64,000 bases of DNA, taken from the NCBI GenBank assembly GCA_051418075.1, contig JBPRGG010000019.1:1-64000 (forward strand), written 5' to 3'. Below are positions 63,316 to 64,000 of the stretch, piece after piece (position 1 is the first letter of the stretch; every line of letters begins with the position of its first letter). The notes beneath the pieces are model-generated. The model was not told where the DNA came from. It saw nothing but the letters and a program-made list of their open reading frames with translations, and did not search any database. This DNA comes from JBPRGG01 sp051418075. Its GTDB lineage: Bacteria; Bacteroidota; Bacteroidia; Cytophagales; Cyclobacteriaceae. A program made the position numbers and the translations under genes.

Positions 63316-63865
63316 CTGTCAAATTATTAAATTAAGATCCAACTACACTGGTTTGGTTTTACTAAGTTGCACATTATTCATCGGATTTATGAGTTAAGAA
63401 TTTAACATTTCTAAGATGTGTAATAAATAGAGAGAGGACGGTATATTGGATGTTATGACTATCAGGAGGTTTTAAGTTTCAGGTCTGGCTGATAAAAACA
63501 ATTTTCATTTGAGAAACATACTACGATCAAGGATGGATAATGGCCGATAAAAATCAGCTAATCATCTGTTTAAGCTACAGCATTTTTGATTTCAGTGGAG
63601 ACAATTCTTTCAAGTTGTTTTGATGGGCAAAGCATTAAAATGTAACTATTGTAATATAGTTTATTGTTATATAAATATTGTGAAAATGTTAAGGTTTTTT
63701 AATGGCATGATTGGTCAAACATTGAACAGAAAAGCAATATTGGTGATATTTATTTGATATTCAGATGATTATAAAATTACAGATGAAATTTTCAGGTTTT
63801 GCCTGTGGTGTTAAACTGATGTAAGGTTTGATCGGGATTAGTCAAAAACAGGGAGTTGCATAGGA
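63316..63865. other. 550-bp spacer without recognisable gene
   Basis: AT-rich sequence between two minus-strand genes. I find no ORF with protein-like composition, no tRNA, and no clear repeat or terminator. Confidence 0.5.
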
Positions 63866-64000
63866 TCAACAACTACTGGATAAATCCTGATCTTTTATTT
63901 GATTGCTTTTTTTTTGTTTATTCAGGTAATTTTCCAGATCTGCTGCTTTTTCGCTGGTCCAATCCATGATATCAGTAGCTTCAGGGAATTTCATTTTCAG
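63866..64000 (-). CDS. C-terminal end of a gene cut by the window edge (or a 42-residue ORF)
   Basis: On the minus strand a frame runs open from the window edge for 44 codons to a TGA at 63866-63868, reading LKMKFPEATDIMDWTSEKA and ending DQDLSSSC. Composition is protein-like and charged. An ATG at 63994 could be the start of a 42-residue product, but the frame is open to the edge, so a longer gene extending outside is more likely. No family can be assigned from so short a piece. Confidence 0.5.
   Translation of the reverse strand: MKMKFPEATDIMDWTSEKAADLENYLNKQKKSNQIKDQDLSSSC

Overview
The window looks like a chromosomal segment of a free-living Bacteroidota bacterium, most likely from the Cytophagales/Saprospiria side of the phylum. 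The evidence is an AT-leaning genome, promoters that fit TTTG-N20-TAnnTTTG, weak Shine-Dalgarno sequences, many lipoproteins and PorT-like beta-barrels, a TonB-dependent receptor with a carboxypeptidase-like N-terminal domain, double-FtsX ABC permeases without an ATPase, and Tat-type leaders on sugar-acting enzymes. I see no phage, plasmid or integron and no CRISPR array. One tRNA (Asn) is present and no rRNA.

Layout. 0-4.6 kb: a possibly truncated secreted ORF, then a self-regulated-looking group (membrane protein, winged-helix regulator, TPR protein, TonB receptor) with two matching inverted repeats that could be the regulator's operators. 4.9-8.0 kb: a tight nagB-nagA-symporter operon for amino sugar use. 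8.5-15 kb: a DUF1080/PHP-like fusion lipoprotein, an OmpA lipoprotein, a porin, a conserved lipoprotein, an inositol-monophosphatase relative and a ferredoxin-adenylate cyclase fusion. 15-26.6 kb: two FtsX/MacB-type permeases flanking an esterase, a Gfo/Idh/MocA oxidoreductase, an NtrC/NtrY-like two-component pair and an MscS channel. 26.6-32.6 kb: a repeat-rich spacer, tRNA-Asn, an aspartoacylase-family protein, an uncharacterised lipoprotein/membrane-protein pair and a sugar isomerase-like lipoprotein. 32.6-37 kb: a large zinc metalloprotease, a luciferase-like monooxygenase and a YkgJ-type Cys-cluster protein.

37-42.4 kb: a 1.4-kb very AT-rich gene-free stretch precedes a beta-barrel and an 816-residue acidic surface lipoprotein. 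Its terminator is followed directly by a degraded group II intron fragment. 42.4-50.9 kb: a thioredoxin-like lipoprotein, a sulfatase, a small secreted protein and a GH78 alpha-L-rhamnosidase on one strand (probably use of a sulfated, rhamnose-containing glycan), then a Tat-leader metallophosphoesterase. 50.9-58.6 kb: miaA, and a co-directional run of hybrid histidine kinase, lone receiver, small conserved protein, metallo-beta-lactamase-fold hydrolase and an RqcH/NFACT ribosome quality-control protein. 59-64 kb: cheW plus a chemoreceptor, a MITE-like element with inverted termini, an AraC regulator, an SH3-like secreted protein and a gene cut by the window edge.

The strongest leads beyond ordinary annotation are the paired operator-like palindromes around the winged-helix regulator, the group II intron remnant lying directly behind a terminator, the MITE-like element at about 61.72-61.89 kb, the ferredoxin-cyclase and DUF1080-PHP fusions, the uncharacterised membrane/lipoprotein pair at 29.1-30.6 kb and the surface-protein pair behind the long AT-rich leader. 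Protein family calls come from recognising motifs by eye, not from a database search.
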